DNA of 34,352 nt, taken from NCBI GenBank assembly GCA_005884685.1, contig VBAH01000071.1, forward strand, positions 1-34,352. The letters run 5' to 3'. Shown here in pieces: positions 31,629 to 34,352 of this stretch (the first letter of the stretch is position 1; each line of letters opens with the position of its first letter). The stretch is from Alphaproteobacteria bacterium. Its GTDB lineage: Bacteria; Pseudomonadota; Alphaproteobacteria; Rhizobiales; Xanthobacteraceae. The notes under the pieces were generated by a model. It did not search any database. It was given only the letters and a program-made list of their open reading frames with translations, and was not told the DNA's origin. The position numbers and the translations under genes were made by a program.

Positions 31629-32243
31629 TCACGAATGGGCGAAAATGTCCTCCGCGGCCCAGCCGGCAAGATCGAGCCGCGCGCGGGCGGCAAGGAACCC
31701 GAAACAGGCCGCCGCCAGCTCGGTGCGCCCCTCGCGCGCCAGCATGGCGTCGAGCTTGTCCTTCAGCGCATGCAGGTTCAGCACATCGTCGGCCGCGTAG
31801 GCGACCTGCGCCTCGGTCAGCGTCTCGGCGCCCCAGTCGGAGAGCTGCTGCTGCTTCGACACATCCTTGCCGAGCAGGTCCTTGGTGAGGTCCTTGAGGC
31901 CGTGCTTGTCGGTATAGGTGCGGGTGAGCCGCGAGGCGATCTTGGTGCAATACACCGGCTGCGGCATCACGCCGAGCGACTTGAAGAGCATGCCGAGATC
32001 GAAGCGCGCGAAATGAAAGATCTTCAGCTTGGTCGAATCGCCGAGCAGCGCTTTGAGGTTCGGCGCCGGGCCGATTGCGCGGCCCATCTGCACCACGTCG
32101 GCGGTGCCGTCGCCGGGCGAGAGCTGCACCACGCAAAGCCGGTCGCGGTTGGGCTCGAGCCCCATGGTCTCGGTATCGACCGCAACGGCGCCAGTGTAGC
32201 GCGTGAGGTCGGGCAGGTCGCCGCGGTGCAGGCGGATGGTCAT
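31629..32243 (-). CDS. rnd: Ribonuclease D, short form
   Basis: A 204-residue 3'-to-5' exonuclease of the DEDDy type, related to RNase D, which trims tRNA 3' ends. The active-site residues are visible: AVDTETMGL (Asp23, Glu25), FARFDLGML (Asp82) and YAADD (Tyr149, Asp153). It lacks the C-terminal HRDC domains of E. coli RNase D, as is common in alphaproteobacteria. The start codon is 35 bases after the 3' end of tRNA-Leu on the same strand, so it may be on the tRNA transcript. Confidence 0.9.
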   Translation of the reverse strand: MTIRLHRGDLPDLTRYTGAVAVDTETMGLEPNRDRLCVVQLSPGDGTADVVQMGRAIGPAPNLKALLGDSTKLKIFHFARFDLGMLFKSLGVMPQPVYCTKIASRLTRTYTDKHGLKDLTKDLLGKDVSKQQQLSDWGAETLTEAQVAYAADDVLNLHALKDKLDAMLAREGRTELAAACFGFLAARARLDLAGWAAEDIFAHS

Positions 32244-32278
32244 GCGGGCCTTTGCGTCCGCCTGATGAGCGGTTCAGT

Positions 32279-32363
<85 letters not shown>

Positions 32364-32380
32364 ATCAGGGAGCGGGGCGA

Positions 32381-32410
32381 GACATAAGGTCCCGCGTTTC
32401 GCCTTGTCAA
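32381..32410 (-). promoter_or_regulatory. Probable promoter of tRNA-Leu (and possibly rnd)
   Basis: On the minus strand TTGACA (32410-32405) and TATGTC (32386-32381) are 18 bases apart. Transcription would start near 32374, about eleven bases before the tRNA. The -35 box is a perfect match; the -10 is partial. Confidence 0.55.
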
Positions 32411-32479
32411 CGCTTGAGACGGCGGCATCCGGGGCGCTATACCGGGCGCATCGCCGCTTCGCCGCTCAAGGCTTCGTCC

Positions 32480-33448
32480 ATGACCGAAATCCCCACCGAA
32501 ACGCTGGTCACCGTGTTCGGCGGCTCGGGCTTCCTCGGCCGCCATGGGGTGCGCGCGCTCGCGCGCGAGGGCTACCGCGTCCGCAACGCGGTGCGCCGGC
32601 CCGACCTTGCCGGGCATCTCCAGCCGCTCGGCCGCGTCGGCCAGATCCATTCGGTGCAGGCGAACCTGCGCTATCCGGCCTCGGTCGAGGCCGCGGTGCG
32701 CGAGGCCGACGTGGTGATCAACCTGGTCGGCATCCTGTTCGAGCGCGGCCGTCAGCGCTTCGAGGGCGTGCATGCGGAGGGCGCCGCGACGGTCGCACGC
32801 GCCGCCGCGGCGGCCGGCGCCCGCCTGATCCATGTGTCGGCGCTCGGCGCCGATCCGGATTCCCCCGCGCTCTATGCCCGCACCAAGGCGGCGGGCGAGG
32901 CGGCGGTGCTCGCCGCCGCGCCGGACGCGACGATCTATCGGCCCTCGATCCTGTTCGGGCCGGAAGACGACTTCTTCAACCGCTTCGCCGCGATGGCGCG
33001 GATCTCGCCGGTGCTGCCGCTGGTCGGCGGCGGCGCGACGAAATTCCAGCCGGTGTTCGTCGGCGACGTCGCGCAGGCGATCGTAAGGGCGGCGGGCGGG
33101 CGGACAGAAGGCGGCACGATCTATGAGCTCGGCGGACCCGAGGTGAAGAGCTTCAAGGAGCTGATGGAGTACGTGCTCGCCGTGACGGAGCGGCGCCGCC
33201 TGCTTGTGCCGCTGCCGTTCGGGCTCGCCCGGCTGCAGGCCTGGTTCCTCCAGTTCATGCCGACGCCGCTGCTCACGCCGGACCAGGTCGAGCTGCTGCG
33301 AAGCGACAACGTGGTGTCGCCGGCCGCGCTCGCGCAAGGGCGCACGCTCGCGGCGCTCGGCATCGAGCCCGCGGCACTCGAAGCGATCGTGCCGAGCTAT
33401 CTGTGGCGCTTCCGCAAGACCGGGCAGTTCAGAGGAAGAGTGGCGTAA
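32480..33448 (+). CDS. NAD(P)-binding protein, NDUFA9-like (complex I assembly/accessory)
   Basis: A 322-residue extended short-chain dehydrogenase-like protein. It has the nucleotide loop VFGGSGFLGRHG (14-20 region), ANLRYPASV and ADVVINLVGILFERG. The YxxxK pair is Tyr132/Lys136 in LYARTKAAGE, and YRPSILFGPEDDFFNRFAAM and PVFVGDVAQAIV follow. These match the NDUFA9/complex I 39-kDa-like family, which binds NAD(P)H and is not strictly catalytic in mitochondria. The start MTEIPTETL is chosen as the start nearest the family's usual N terminus; no strong ribosome-binding site is visible. It diverges from tRNA-Leu and converges with uppP. Confidence 0.88.
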   Translation: MTEIPTETLVTVFGGSGFLGRHGVRALAREGYRVRNAVRRPDLAGHLQPLGRVGQIHSVQANLRYPASVEAAVREADVVINLVGILFERGRQRFEGVHAEGAATVARAAAAAGARLIHVSALGADPDSPALYARTKAAGEAAVLAAAPDATIYRPSILFGPEDDFFNRFAAMARISPVLPLVGGGATKFQPVFVGDVAQAIVRAAGGRTEGGTIYELGGPEVKSFKELMEYVLAVTERRRLLVPLPFGLARLQAWFLQFMPTPLLTPDQVELLRSDNVVSPAALAQGRTLAALGIEPAALEAIVPSYLWRFRKTGQFRGRVA

Positions 33449-33460
33449 GGCCGCGCTTCG

Positions 33461-33547
33461 TAGCCCGCATGGAGCGAAGCGCAATGCGGGGCCGGTGCCG
33501 GTGGCGCGGAGCGTGACCCCGGATTTCGCTACGCTCCATCCGGGCTA
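33461..33547. repeat. 21-bp inverted repeat between the NDUFA9-like gene and uppP
   Basis: TAGCCCGCATGGAGCGAAG (with two more bases, 33461-33481) and 33527-33547 pair at 19 of 21 positions. The interior carries GCCGGTGCCGGTGGC. It begins 13 bases after the NDUFA9-like stop and probably serves as 3' processing or termination for one or both converging genes. Confidence 0.8.
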
Positions 33548-33557
33548 TGAACTGCGA

Positions 33558-33617
33558 TGCCCTCTCCCACCATCAGGGCGTTTACGCCCGTCTTCGACGG
33601 GCTATGGGGAGAGGGCA
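33558..33617. repeat. Conserved-core hairpin element, copy E, with different arms
   Basis: The core (33575-33603) reads AGGGCGTTTACGCCC then GTCTTCGACGGGCT, nearly the same as copies B and D. The arms are TGCCCTCTCCC (33558-33568) and GGGAGAGGGCA (33607-33617), unlike the GGCCGGGC arms of the other copies. It lies next to the 33461-33547 repeat and 24 bases before the uppP stop. Confidence 0.85.
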
Positions 33618-33641
33618 CAACGGCAGGTGCGGCGCGCGCGG

Positions 33642-34352
33642 CTACTTAAACAATCCCAGTGCGACCAAGCCCGCCGCACCGACGATGATGCGCCACCAGC
33701 CGAACAGCGAAAATCCGTGGCTCGACACATAGTCGAGGAAGGTCTTCACCACGATCCAGGCCGAGATGAACGACACCACGAATCCGACCGCAACGATGAA
33801 GGGGCTCGCTGCGCTGATCGTGCCCCAGCTCTTGTACAGCTCGTAGGCGAACGCACCCGCCATCGTCGGCATCGCCAGATAGAACGAGAACTCCGCGGCC
33901 GAGCGGCGGTCGGCGCCGAGCAGCATCGCGGCGACGATCGTGGCGCCCGAGCGCGACACGCCGGGGATCATCGCGAGGCACTGGCAGAAGCCGATGATGA
34001 GATAGGTCAGCAGCGGAAACCGCGTCGCATCGTGATAGCGCGGGCGCGGCGTCACCCGGTCGATCCACAGCAGCACGACGCCGCCGACGATCAGCGAGAT
34101 GCACACGATCCAGACATTGAACAGTACGCCCTTGATGAAGCCGTGGAGAGCCGCACCGATCACCGCGGCCGGCAGGAACGCCACCTGCACGCCGATGACG
34201 AAACGCCGGTCGTCCGCATTGGTGAGCATGCCGAGCGCGATCTTCCACAGCCGCGTGAAATAGATCGACAGCAGTGCGAGGATCGCGCCGAACTGGATCA
34301 GCACCGCGAAGCTGTCCCAGAACGCCTTGTTTCCGTCCGCACCGAAGAAATG
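33642..34352 (-). CDS. uppP: Undecaprenyl-diphosphatase UppP, partial (5' end outside window)
   Basis: UppP (BacA) removes one phosphate from undecaprenyl diphosphate to recycle the lipid carrier used for peptidoglycan and other wall polymers. The visible 236 residues are polytopic: [20 protein letters not shown] with LWKI following, then [20 protein letters not shown], the conserved GxSRSG motif of the active site, and a run of hydrophobic helices to LVALGLFK. The frame is open to the window end, so about 30-40 N-terminal residues, with the first Glu-rich motif, are missing. It converges with the NDUFA9-like gene. Confidence 0.93.
   Translation of the reverse strand, partial: HFFGADGNKAFWDSFAVLIQFGAILALLSIYFTRLWKIALGMLTNADDRRFVIGVQVAFLPAAVIGAALHGFIKGVLFNVWIVCISLIVGGVVLLWIDRVTPRPRYHDATRFPLLTYLIIGFCQCLAMIPGVSRSGATIVAAMLLGADRRSAAEFSFYLAMPTMAGAFAYELYKSWGTISAASPFIVAVGFVVSFISAWIVVKTFLDYVSSHGFSLFGWWRIIVGAAGLVALGLFK

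Overview
This window looks like chromosome from an alphaproteobacterium of the order Hyphomicrobiales (Rhizobiales), probably near Bradyrhizobium, Pseudolabrys or Rhodoplanes. The evidence is high G+C, a FYDLN-type acidic protein divergent from aroA, an aroA of the class II (rhizobial) type, an Hsp20 gene followed by a DUF1150 gene, an lptC-lptA-lptB-rpoN-hpf-ptsN cluster, and many palindromic repeats in the gaps. Genus is not settled by sequence reading alone. No prophage, complete insertion sequence or CRISPR array is visible.

Layout. (1) 1-8799, minus strand: aroA, a DUF6036-type nucleotidyltransferase with a partner gene, cmk, rpsA, sppA, ihfB, a LapA-domain protein, an ornithine-cyclodeaminase-family enzyme, and trpF cut by the window edge. 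This is a conserved housekeeping block with two kinds of insertion: the toxin-antitoxin-like pair between aroA and cmk, and the cyclodeaminase gene before trpF. A small exported ORF lies on the plus strand between cmk and rpsA. (2) 8950-18245, accessory: a FYDLN protein gene and tRNA-Ala(GGC), then a 517-base stretch without genes, an SGNH hydrolase, an exported beta-helix protein, a gamma-resorcylate decarboxylase-like gene with a binding-protein gene and a GAF gene, a ketopantoate-reductase-family gene, a membrane glycosyltransferase and an unknown exported protein. (3) 18337-23696: a glycerol-3-phosphate-type ABC importer (ugpB, ugpA, ugpE, ugpC) with a creatininase-family hydrolase gene between the two permease genes and hairpin repeats in most gaps. 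(4) 23873-24732: a heat-shock unit with a clear sigma-32-type promoter, a ROSE-like leader, hsp20 and a DUF1150 gene. (5) 24828-32363, minus strand: a Bug-family binding protein, then ptsN, hpf, rpoN, lptB, lptA, lptC, rnd and tRNA-Leu(CAG) (listed left to right; transcription runs the other way). (6) 32480 to the end: an NDUFA9-like NAD(P)-binding protein and a partial uppP, converging on two adjacent palindromic elements.

The most interesting signals are four. A nucleotidyltransferase pair sits inside the aroA-cmk-rpsA block with its ribosome-binding site overlapping the aroA stop codon. A dispersed hairpin family carries one conserved core inside stems of different sequence (five copies). 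A combined sigma-32 promoter and thermosensor-like leader precedes hsp20. A creatininase-family enzyme is translationally coupled to ugpA.
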